Positions 7,368 through 16,800 of a stretch of DNA of 19,644 nucleotides are shown piece by piece (the first letter of the stretch is position 1; each line of letters opens with the position of its first letter). The notes below the pieces were generated by a model. That model did not search any database and was not told the DNA's origin. It saw nothing but the letters and a program-made list of their open reading frames with translations. The translations under genes and the position numbers were made by a program. Origin of the DNA: Methylococcaceae bacterium (GTDB lineage Bacteria > Pseudomonadota > Gammaproteobacteria > Methylococcales > Methylococcaceae); assembly GCA_012026715.1 (NCBI GenBank), contig VEPB01000399.1, positions 1 through 19,644 of the forward strand, in the 5' to 3' direction.

Positions 7368-8318
7368 ATGAGTATTAACGACGATCAGATGCGAATGAAT
7401 ATTAACTTGTGGGTTTCCCCTTCGCCAAGCCAGAAACTGCAAGAGGTTCGCATTCGGCACGTTGAGCGTTATTCCCCGAACACCACGGGGATGATGACTA
7501 AGCTGTTCTTTGTCACGATGATGGCTGTGGTCGCTTTGGGTTGGCGTTTTCGGAAACTCGAATATCTCAGCGCGAAAGACGGTCTGGGATATTACCTGGG
7601 TATTGTGGGCAGCGTCATGATGTTGCTGCTATTGCTCTATCCCCTGCGCAAGAAGGCGCGATTCATGAAAGGATGGGGGGAGGTCAAACACTGGTTCAAG
7701 GCGCACAAAGTGCTTGGGATCGTGGGGCCTATCCTGGTCTTGTTCCATGCCAATTTCAGGCTGCATGCGGTCAACAGTAACGTCGCGCTGTTTTCCATGC
7801 TGTTGGTGGTGCTGAGTGGCCTGCTGGGGCGGTATATCTACGTCAAGATTCACTTCAGCCACTACGGACAGCGAATGTCGCTGCAGGAGCTGCAACGGCA
7901 ATTCGGGATATCGAGGGCGGAAATGGATGAGGAGGCGACGATTTCTCCCCGCGTCAAGGACGAACTGCACGGCTTTGAACAGAGCGAGTTGGCGCCAGCG
8001 AAGGGAGTATTAGGGACCTGCTGGCGGTTGTTGATCTTGGGTCGCCGGGCGGCCTGGGTTCAGCGCAAGGCCTTGCGGCATCTTCGTGAGGACATGAACG
8101 AACAGGCCCGGCGGGGTGAGCTACTCCCTGCTATGATTAGCCTGCGCTTGCGCCACGACCGGGAACTGATTCATGAGTATCTCCTGGCGGTAAAGCGGGT
8201 TTCCGAATATGGAGTCTATTGCCGGATATTTTCGTGGTGGCACATTCTGCATATACCGTTGTTCGTTATGCTGGTGGTAACGGCGATCGTGCACGTGATC
8301 GCGGTGCACATGTATTAA
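7368..8318 (+). CDS. Membrane protein, probable di-heme b-type cytochrome (ferric reductase/cytochrome b561-like)
   Basis: 316 residues with about five hydrophobic helices (roughly residues 45-60, 73-93, 113-130, 138-158 and 291-314) and a long charged loop between helices 4 and 5. Two helices carry His pairs 14 residues apart: His113/His127 and His295/His309. This is the classic geometry for two stacked b hemes held between two helices. His108, His133, His292 and His314 lie close by and could also bind heme or quinone. I see no NAD, flavin or iron-sulfur motif. ATG 7368 follows AAGG by 6 nt; GTG 7353 would add five residues. As the first gene of the cytochrome operon it is well placed to pass electrons between the quinone pool and the secreted multiheme proteins; this role is inferred. 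The exact family is not certain. Confidence 0.75.
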   Translation: MSINDDQMRMNINLWVSPSPSQKLQEVRIRHVERYSPNTTGMMTKLFFVTMMAVVALGWRFRKLEYLSAKDGLGYYLGIVGSVMMLLLLLYPLRKKARFMKGWGEVKHWFKAHKVLGIVGPILVLFHANFRLHAVNSNVALFSMLLVVLSGLLGRYIYVKIHFSHYGQRMSLQELQRQFGISRAEMDEEATISPRVKDELHGFEQSELAPAKGVLGTCWRLLILGRRAAWVQRKALRHLREDMNEQARRGELLPAMISLRLRHDRELIHEYLLAVKRVSEYGVYCRIFSWWHILHIPLFVMLVVTAIVHVIAVHMY

Positions 8319-8353
8319 AACAATTACAAAAATACAGTACCTGTTCTGGTTTC

Positions 8354-9946
8354 ATGAGAGAGATGCAATGGCCGCCCTTCGTCGGCTTACTGGTGGTGCT
8401 CGCTGCTTTGCTTGCGCCTGCGGGATGGGTTTGGGCCGGGCCAGTGGAGTCCCTGGAAACGTTGGTGATGCCCGGTGAGGTCATCCAGGGGCATGCCAAA
8501 TACGAAAAGCAGTGCGAAAAATGCCACGAGCCTTTCAGTAAGAACATCCAGAACAATTTATGCCTGGACTGCCATAAGGACGTTGCCCGCGACGTCAAGG
8601 AACACATGGGATTCCACGGCCAGTTGACGGGGATCGATAACCGGGCGTGCAAGTCCTGCCATACCGAGCACAAGGGACGCTCGTTCAACGTGGTCGGGCT
8701 GGATCGGGACAACTTCAATCACGGACAGACCGACTATCCGCTGACCGGTGCCCACGCCAAGGCGGATTGTGGCGATTGTCACAAGCCGAAGAAGAAGTTT
8801 CGGGAAGCCCCCCACAAGTGCATCGACTGCCATAAGGACGACGACGCCCACGACGGCAAGCTCGGCGAGAAGTGCGACAGCTGCCATAACGAGCGGTCTT
8901 GGAAACGCCAGCAGTTCGACCACGACAAGACCAAATTCCCGTTGGTGGGGAAACACAAGGAGGTGGATTGCAAGGTCTGCCACCCCGACCAGCACTTCAA
9001 GGACACCCCGAAGGACTGCTATTCATGCCATAAGATCAACGACGTCCATGGCGGATCATTGGGGCAGAAGTGCGACAAATGCCACAACACCAACAAGTGG
9101 AAGGACGCCAAGTTCGATCACAACAAGGACACCGATTTCAAGTTGCTGGGTGCCCATCAGCACGTCAAGTGCGCCGGGTGCCATAAGGACAGCCCGTTTA
9201 CCGAGAAGCTGCAGACTACCTGTATTTCCTGCCACAAGAAGGACGACGAGCACAAAGGCAAGAATGGGCTAAAGTGCGAGTCTTGCCATAACGTCGAGTC
9301 GTGGGTGCGGACCAGCTTCGACCATGACAAGACCAAGTTCAAGCTGCGCCACAAGCATCAGCAGGTGGAGTGTACCGCCTGCCACAAGGGCAATGTGTAC
9401 GAGGAGAAGCTGAAGACCAATTGTTTCTCCTGCCACAAGAAGGACGACGTGCATAAGACCCAGGAAGGGGAGCAGTGCGAGCGTTGCCACAACGACGAGG
9501 GTTGGAAGGTTCGGGTCCAGTTCAGCCACGAATTGACCCGCTTCGCGCTGCTGGGCCTGCATGCGGTGACGCCCTGTGAGGAGTGCCATTTGACCGCATC
9601 CTACAAGGATGCGGAGCTGGATTGCTGGTCCTGCCACCAGAGCAAGGATGTGCACAAGCGCAGCCTGGGCAAGGCTTGCGAGAAGTGTCACAACCCCAAT
9701 GGCTGGCTGATCTGGGACTTCGATCACAACAAGCAGACCAAATTCAAACTGGACGGCGCGCATGAGAAGCTGCCGTGCAAGGAATGCCACAAGGACCCGT
9801 TGGAAGACAATAAGAAGATCGAATTGCCGAAACAGTGCTACGGATGCCATCAGAAGGACGACGTGCACCATGGCAGTTTCGGCCAAAACTGCGGCCGTTG
9901 TCACGTGACGACAACGTTTAGCGATTTCCGGTTCCGGTTCCGATGA
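8354..9946 (+). CDS. Secreted 21-heme c-type cytochrome
   Basis: 530 residues. A Sec signal peptide (VGLLVVLAALLAPAGWVWA, cleavage probably after Ala28) precedes 21 CXXCH motifs, about one per 24 mature residues. From the fifth motif on, the protein is a tandem of three-heme modules of 66-71 residues. The module pattern is CxSCHKKDDVH, then KCxxCHN..W, then FDHDKTKF.L.G.H and CxxCH; the extra conserved His residues (DVH, FDH, GAH) are likely second axial ligands. It belongs broadly to the cytochrome c3/c7-like multiheme class. ATG 8354 and ATG 8363 are both possible starts with weak ribosome sites. It begins 35 nt after the b-type cytochrome, and its stop overlaps the next start (ATGA at 9943-9946), so the genes are probably co-translated. 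Likely role: periplasmic electron carrier or wire segment. Confidence 0.92.
   Translation: MREMQWPPFVGLLVVLAALLAPAGWVWAGPVESLETLVMPGEVIQGHAKYEKQCEKCHEPFSKNIQNNLCLDCHKDVARDVKEHMGFHGQLTGIDNRACKSCHTEHKGRSFNVVGLDRDNFNHGQTDYPLTGAHAKADCGDCHKPKKKFREAPHKCIDCHKDDDAHDGKLGEKCDSCHNERSWKRQQFDHDKTKFPLVGKHKEVDCKVCHPDQHFKDTPKDCYSCHKINDVHGGSLGQKCDKCHNTNKWKDAKFDHNKDTDFKLLGAHQHVKCAGCHKDSPFTEKLQTTCISCHKKDDEHKGKNGLKCESCHNVESWVRTSFDHDKTKFKLRHKHQQVECTACHKGNVYEEKLKTNCFSCHKKDDVHKTQEGEQCERCHNDEGWKVRVQFSHELTRFALLGLHAVTPCEECHLTASYKDAELDCWSCHQSKDVHKRSLGKACEKCHNPNGWLIWDFDHNKQTKFKLDGAHEKLPCKECHKDPLEDNKKIELPKQCYGCHQKDDVHHGSFGQNCGRCHVTTTFSDFRFRFR
8819..9910 (+). repeat. Tandem three-heme modules in the 21-heme cytochrome
   Basis: Equivalent Cys codons recur at 8819, 9017, 9221, 9422, 9623 and 9836, spacings of 198, 204, 201, 201 and 213 nt. 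Five complete modules and a truncated sixth (two motifs) result. Module-defining words are KDDVH, the KTKF stretch and an FDH or FSH tripeptide. Confidence 0.85.
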
Positions 9947-10857
9947 CCGGCCGGTTGCGGCGACACCGAGTGCGGAGACCCATGGGCGATCGGAACTTAT
10001 CTACGGGAAGGCATGTGCCTGGCTTGAGCCGGCTTGCCCGCGTCCTCTTGCTGTCGTTCTCGCTGGTCATTGGCGCCTTTATACCGGCCCTTGCCGCCGA
10101 CAGCCCGGCGGCCGGTCAGGAGCCTGAGCCTTTCAATCACCTGTCGACCGGGTTCGCCTTGCGTGGCGCCCACGAATACATTCCCTGCGAATCCTGTCAT
10201 CTGCACGGCATTTTCAAGGGGACGCCCACCCGCTGCTCCGGCTGCCATGGCCGCACCACCGAGATGGAGGCTTCCAAGAAGCCGGCCAACCACATTCCCA
10301 CCACCCAGGAATGCGATCTGTGTCACGACGCGTCGTTGCCCAACGTCAGCTGGCAACTGGCGCGGATGGACCACATCGGAATCGCCGGCAATTGCGCGGC
10401 CTGTCACAACAGGATCATGGCGATGGGTAAACCGTTCAATCATCCGCCCACCACCGAGCCCTGCGAAACCTGCCATAGCTCCACGGATACCTTCGCCGAC
10501 AACCCCAAGCCGGATCACAGCCGCTTTGTTGGCAATTGCCAGCGATGCCACAACGGGCGCGATGCCACCGGCAAGCCGGCCGGCCATCTGCGAACCGAGA
10601 CGCTCCCGGCCAACCGCACCTCCGACTGCGTGCCGTGTCACGACACCGTCAGCTTCGCCAGCGGCCGGTTTGTGCACGATGATTTCGGCGCGACGGTCGG
10701 CAGCCACACGTGTTACTCCTGTCATAACGGAACAGTGATGGGCGCGGAGGGCCCCGCGGGCGGCAGGGCCATTCATCAGGCCATCAAGAAGCAAAAGCCC
10801 GAGACCAATTTGCATCAGTGCGACGATTGCCATACCACAGCCGGCTTCGGAGGTTGA
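9943..10857 (+). CDS. Secreted 9-heme c-type cytochrome
   Basis: 304 residues from ATG 9943, which overlaps the previous stop; ATG 9982 would shorten the unusually long basic N-terminus by 13 residues. The signal peptide is LARVLLLSFSLVIGAFIPALA with cleavage probably before ADS. Nine CXXCH motifs follow (CESCH, CSGCH, CDLCH, CAACH, CETCH, CQRCH, CVPCH, CYSCH, CDDCH). Between them are NHIPTTQEC, RMDHIGIAGNC and FNHPPTTEPC, the same His-containing linkers as in the giant cytochrome downstream. It therefore looks like a short relative of the giant rather than of the 21-heme protein. The next gene begins 4 nt after the stop, with its ribosome site GGAGG at 10849-10853 inside this gene's end. Probable role: relay between the 21-heme protein and the giant; this is inference. 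Confidence 0.9.
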   Translation: MTGRLRRHRVRRPMGDRNLSTGRHVPGLSRLARVLLLSFSLVIGAFIPALAADSPAAGQEPEPFNHLSTGFALRGAHEYIPCESCHLHGIFKGTPTRCSGCHGRTTEMEASKKPANHIPTTQECDLCHDASLPNVSWQLARMDHIGIAGNCAACHNRIMAMGKPFNHPPTTEPCETCHSSTDTFADNPKPDHSRFVGNCQRCHNGRDATGKPAGHLRTETLPANRTSDCVPCHDTVSFASGRFVHDDFGATVGSHTCYSCHNGTVMGAEGPAGGRAIHQAIKKQKPETNLHQCDDCHTTAGFGG

Positions 10858-10861
10858 ATCA

Positions 10862-13800
10862 ATGACGGGGTGCCATTTCGGGGTACGGGTAGTCTTGGCA
10901 TTGTGGTGCCTGCTGGCATCGAATGGCGCGTTGGCCGCGTCGCCATTCGGAAACGTCGATTTCGGCGCACTCCACGATGGCATTACCGAGAATTGCGTGA
11001 GCTGCCATAACGGCAAGTTCCGCAAATACGATGCCTTCAGCAAAAAGGACGCGCCGCGTCCCGGCCACATTCCCAGTTCCAACGCGCTGGACTGTTCGGT
11101 GTGCCACACGCCGTGGACAACCGATCAGGCGAACGACGCCCTCAAGACTTGGAAGGGCTCGGCAACCGGCGACACGGCCAAGCTCCATCAGGGAGTTTCG
11201 GCGGATGGCTGTTCCAAGTGCCATGTTCCAAAGTTCAAGAATCTGGAACATCGTCCGTCCACCGTTGACGATGCCGCCGGCGGTCACATTCCCTATCCGC
11301 GCAAGAAGGATTGTGGCGAATGTCATGGCGCTTCATTTGACGGCACCAATCAGTCGCCCCCCAAGCCCTTTGTAGCCTGGACCGGCGGCGTCATGGATCA
11401 CCGCGGCATCACCCAGGGCTGTCAGAACTGCCACGACGGCAGCCGCGCGAAAGGCATCGAGCAAGATCATTTCAACGATGACTTCGCTCAGGGTCACATG
11501 CCCTTGCGTCCCGGCCAGGATTGCGTGGCCTGTCACCGCGCCTCCATCACCGGCGGCTACGTCGACTGGACCGGCAGTACCTTCGATGCCAGGGGGCATC
11601 GCGCGGTCGGCGCCACCACCAACTGCATCGCCTGCCATGCCGAAGGCGCCCGCGCGGCGGCTTCTACCGAAGCGACTTTCGCGCCCCATGTAGACATCGC
11701 TAAGTTGGACGGCAGCGGCAAGCTTTCCTGCGAGTCCTGTCATGTCAAATCGACCCGTACCTTTGCCGATTGGAAGGGCGGCGTCATGGCGGAACGCCAA
11801 CATGCCGACCTGGGTATCACCGAGGACAAGAGTTGCGGCGCCTGCCATGGGGCGTCGGTGGATGGCCAGTTAAAGGCGAAGGGAATCGAGCAGTTCGCCG
11901 ATCACATCGAGACCGAAGGCAAATCCTGCGAACTGTGCCATGTGCACACCGCGCCGGTAGGATCGACTTGGAAGAAGAGTGGTGGTCTGGACGCGGCCGG
12001 CCATGACGCTTTGGGGGTGGTCACCGATCCGGCCAAGTCCAACTGCGCCAGTTGTCATGATGGGCACAAGGCCAGAGGGAAGGAGCAGGACAAGAACGGC
12101 CATCTCCCGACCGAGGCCGATTGCGGTGTCTGCCACCAGGACACCGTGACCCGTGCCACCGGCAAATACGGCGACTGGACCAACGGCGTTTGGGATCACT
12201 CCACCGAAACCGGTAATTGCATCCAGTGCCACGATGACCGAAGGCTGGCGGGCAAGGGCCAGAGTCAGAGTCAACGCACCGACGACGGTCATGTGGCTTT
12301 CGTCCATTTCCCCACCGGGGATTCCCCCTGCGAATCCTGCCATGTGCCGCAGTTTGCCGGCGCCGCGTCACCGGTCCTGCCGGAACCGGCTGACTGGGGC
12401 AGGGGCAGTACCCTGGTGGTTCTGGAAGTGGGGCCGGCCCAGCACCAGGAAATGGAAAAACACCGCAAGTCGGGGAAGATCGTTGCGAGGTGCGATCACT
12501 GCCATATCGGCGGTGTCGGCCAGGCCCTCGACGAAACCCAGTTTTCCCAGCACATCGATACCTTGGGGCAATCGTGCGAACGTTGTCACCAGGCCACTGC
12601 GGAAGGCACTAACGGCACCGAGCCTTATGTGTCTTGGATAGGCGGAAACTACGGCCACAAAGGCATCCGCAACGACTGCGCCCGCTGCCATGACGGTGTC
12701 GAAGCCGCCGGGCAAAGCGGCCCCGACCGCAACTACAAACATTTCCCCACCCTGCAAGCCGATGGTGCCACCCAGGTGCCGTGCGAACGTTGTCATGCCG
12801 GCTCCATCAAGAAGGGCTTCCGGGATTGGAAGACGGGCCTGATGGGACAGGCCCAGCACGCCGCCCTGGGCATGCGTTATCAGAAAGGCGAATGGAGCAG
12901 TGCAGACTGCGGTCGTTGCCATGACCCGGCCAACTGGAGTTACAGCGCGGTTGGGGACCTGGGTAGACCCAAGGCCATCATCGACGCCCCCTTCCCACCG
13001 GTGTGGAAGGGCCGCAAGCCGGTCGGTGACGCCACCGCTCCCAGCCACATCGATCCTGCCTTGGCGGGCGATTGTGGAGAGTGCCATACATCCGCCAAGA
13101 ATTTCGCCAAGTGGAAGATGTTCCACTCTCCGGCGCTGTTGGCCGGTTCCGGCGGAAATGGGGGCTGCGCAAGCTGCCAGGCGGGCATCATCGCCAAGGG
13201 AACGGTCAACGCCCCGACCCCGCCGGGCCATATCCCGTTGGATCAACCGCTCGGCAGCTCCGCGGTCCAGAATCCCGCCTGCGGCAACTGTCACGTCGAT
13301 CCCGCCAAGAAGTTCAAGCCGGCCCGGATGAGTCACGCAGCGGCGGAAATCACCACCGGCTGCGTGGTGTGCCACGATGGACATTTCCGCAAGGTCAACG
13401 CCCTCGGCAAGCCGAAGAAGCACATTCCTACGGAAGAACCCTGCGAAAAATGCCACTCGCCCGCCGCCGCCGATCTCCGCAACGGGTTCAAGGGCATGGA
13501 CCACAAGCAGGTGCTGGAAGAAAAACGGCCCTGCGTGGAATGCCACGATTCCGCCAAGCGGATCGCCAAGGGCAAGCCGCGTGGCCATGTGCCCACCGAT
13601 GCCGATTGCCTGGCATGTCATCAGAACGTGGTGATCGACCAACCGCCCTACGTCGCCGGCAACTGGAGCGGCGCCACCATGGATCATGTCAAGGCCGGGA
13701 TCGTTTCAGCCGCCGGCGTCCCCCAGGGCGTGCCCTGCGCGGACTGCCACGACGGGGAGTCCCATTTGGGGCAGGTGGTGAAAGGGCGGCCCGAGACGAA

Positions 13801-16800
13801 GGCCGACGGCACCCTGCATCCGACGGTGGGAGCCTGCGAGAACTGCCATCATGACGTGACCATACCGGACGGATTCAAGGTCGCCAAGCAGCAGGATCAC
13901 ACTAACATTACCGGCGGCTGCGCCGTGGCGGGCTGCCACGACAACAAGTCGGCGCAGGGGCGCGATGCCGCGCATATTCCCAACCCGTCCAGCCAGGCCG
14001 ATGCCGGTTGCGAGGCTTGCCACCAGCAGGCGCTGACCGTCGCCAATGGCTGGCCCCACCCGGCGTCATGGGCTGCGACCGGCTACCTCGATCATGAGGC
14101 CCTGGGGGTAACCGGCGATTGCGTAGTCTGCCATACCGCCAAGTATTCCGTAGCGCCCTACAATGTCACTGCCATGCCGGCGGCCGGCCAGTGGCCCAAG
14201 GCGGAAGGCAGCGTTGGCAGCGATCACATACCCAATCCGGGCAATCTGCCCTGCGAGAACTGCCACCTGACCTTCGCCAGTTTCTCCGGTGCCAAGATGG
14301 ATCACTCCGGCATCGTGATCAAAGGCACCGGCCCTGGCGCCACGGCCTCGTTTGCTTGCGCAAAGTGTCATACCGGCACCACTCAGAACAACCTGCTGAT
14401 TGTCGGCCAGGTCAACGACACCAATTATCCCAACGATGCGTATCACCAGCCTAATGGGCAACGTCTGACCCAGTGCCAGCAGTGCCATACCACCCAAACC
14501 TTCGGTGGTGCCAGCAATCACCAGGACGTGACGGCCAATCCCAGCGCGCCTTACCCGGATTCCGCGGTGTTCAACGATCCGCGTCTGGTCAGCCCGCGTT
14601 GCGACAGCTGTCATGGGCCGGCGGGCACGGCCGGATGGAAGATGGCCAACCATATTCCACCCAACGCCTTGGTCAAGCCGACCCTGACCGACACGCCCGG
14701 TCTCGGTGAATCGATCGACGCCGACTGTTACCGGTGCCACCGGTCCACCACCCAGTCCGCCGAATGGCCGACCCCGCTGAGTTTCGCCGGCGGCGGTTTC
14801 GACCATCTGGCGCTCAAGGTCACCGGCAATTGCAACGTCTGCCACGATGCCAGCGGAACCTACTCGGCGTCGTCCAATGCCTTGGGCCTGAACGCGGTGA
14901 CCAACCACATCCCGATCACGACGAGTTGCGAGAGCTGTCATGCGTCGAATTCGGCCGATGACTTCACCAGTTTTGCCCGGGTCAAGGTCGTTCAGGGCTC
15001 GGCCATGAACCACGGGGCTATCGGGACGGAGGCCTGCTCGACCTGCCACAAAGGCAGCGACACCCGCTTCGCCAACCAGACGGTGAAGGGGAAGACCGCC
15101 AACCACTTGCCGACCAGCCTTGATTGCGGCAGCAGCGGCTGTCATGCCAACCGGGACCAGGGCAATTTCAGTAGCTTCGCCAATACCACGTTCGACCACG
15201 CCGCCGCCCAGGTGACGACCTGTGCCGGTTGCCATAACGGCGCCGCTTACACTGGCAATCAGGTGCCGCTGGGCAAGAACGCGATCGCCAACCATCTGGC
15301 GACCACCGCGGACTGCAGCCAGTCCGGCTGTCACGACCAGGCCAAATCGGCTAACCAGGATTGCGGCGGGGGCGTGGTAGGCGCTTACAAGTGCTGGAGC
15401 GGCGGCCGCTATCCGCACGTCGCCAAGACCGGGGGCTGTAGCAGCTGCCACGCCGGCACGGGTGCGGCCGGGGCTACGCGGATGACTGCTTCCCACATTC
15501 CGGTGAAGAGTGGCAGCAGCTGCGAATCCTGCCACAAGACCGCCCTGACCGGGACGAGTGCGCCCTTCATCGAAGGGGGCTGGTCGGGCAGTGCCATGGA
15601 CCATGCCGCGGTGGACACCGCCAAGTGCTCCAACTGCCACGGCGCCACCTTCCAGCAGCCGGCCGACTACAAGCCTACCGACCAGACCGCAGCCAAGGAC
15701 ATCGGTGGCGTCGCCAACGGCCATATCCCGCTGCAGGGAGGCCAGGACTGCAAGGCCTGCCACACCGATACGACCAGCTTCGCCACCTGGACCATGAGTC
15801 ATGCTGGCATCACCAGTGCCTGCGCCAGCTGCCACGGCGACACCACCAAGTATGTCGGCAAGGCCGGCGGCAAGGTCACAACCAAGCCGGCGGGCCATAT
15901 CGACGTGGTCACCAACCACAGCGTTTACGACATCGTCAGCAATCCGGCGAGTTTGACCCCGGTGGCCTACCCGGCTTCCGGAAGCGCCTGCGAGAACTGC
16001 CACAGCACCAGCAACTTCAGCAGCTTCGGCACGGATCCGGCGAGCGGTCAGCCCACTTACGCCATGAGCCACGAAAAGCTGGGAGTCACCCAGGGTTGCG
16101 CGGACTGTCACCGGACCAGCGATACGACGTTTGCCGGTCAGGTGGTCAAGGGCAAGCCCGCAACCCACATTCCCGACGGCAAAAGTTCAGCCATCCACGG
16201 CAAGCCCCTCAACTTTGATCCTCCCTGCGAGGTTTGCCACAGCGCGGTCAAGTTCAGCAACTTCGCCGGCACCGCCACCACCCACCCGGCGGCCGACATC
16301 GCCAAGGGTTGCGAGACTTGCCATGGCAACGGCAAGACCTGGTTCGGCGCCACGCTCAAGAGCCCCAATTCCTACAAAGACGCCAGCGGCAAGGTGCTGC
16401 ATGTCGATACCGCCGAACCCTGCCTGAGCTGTCACCAGAAGGCGATCGACAGCGGCTTCACATCCTGGGGTAGCGGTACCTGGACGCACAGCTTCAGCGG
16501 CGCGCCATCAGGCTGCGCCAGTTGCCATGATGGCAGCAAGGCCACCGGTACCAGCGGCCCGGCCAAGACGTTCGCCCATATTCCGCTGCCGACCGGCAGC
16601 GGCTGCGAAAGCTGCCACCAGGCTTCCTGGAGCGGCACGCGCAACTACGACAGTTTCGCCGGCGGCCGTTTCGACCATGAGAATGTCGCGTGGAAAGCCA
16701 GCTTCGTGACCGGCAAGTGCGTGACCTGCCACGTCAGCACCTATGCCACTTCCGGCGCGTCGGCGATGCCGGCTGTCGGGACCTGGCCCAAGGCCGCCGG

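Noticed and set aside
8219..8353. Upstream extension of the 21-heme gene into the b-type cytochrome gene
   Set aside because: The signal peptide begins only after ATG 8354/8363, and the extension overlaps the well-supported end of the membrane protein.
8819..9910. CRISPR-like or satellite DNA repeat
   Set aside because: The periodicity is a protein-level repeat of heme modules in one open frame; DNA copies are diverged at codon third positions and there are no unique spacers.
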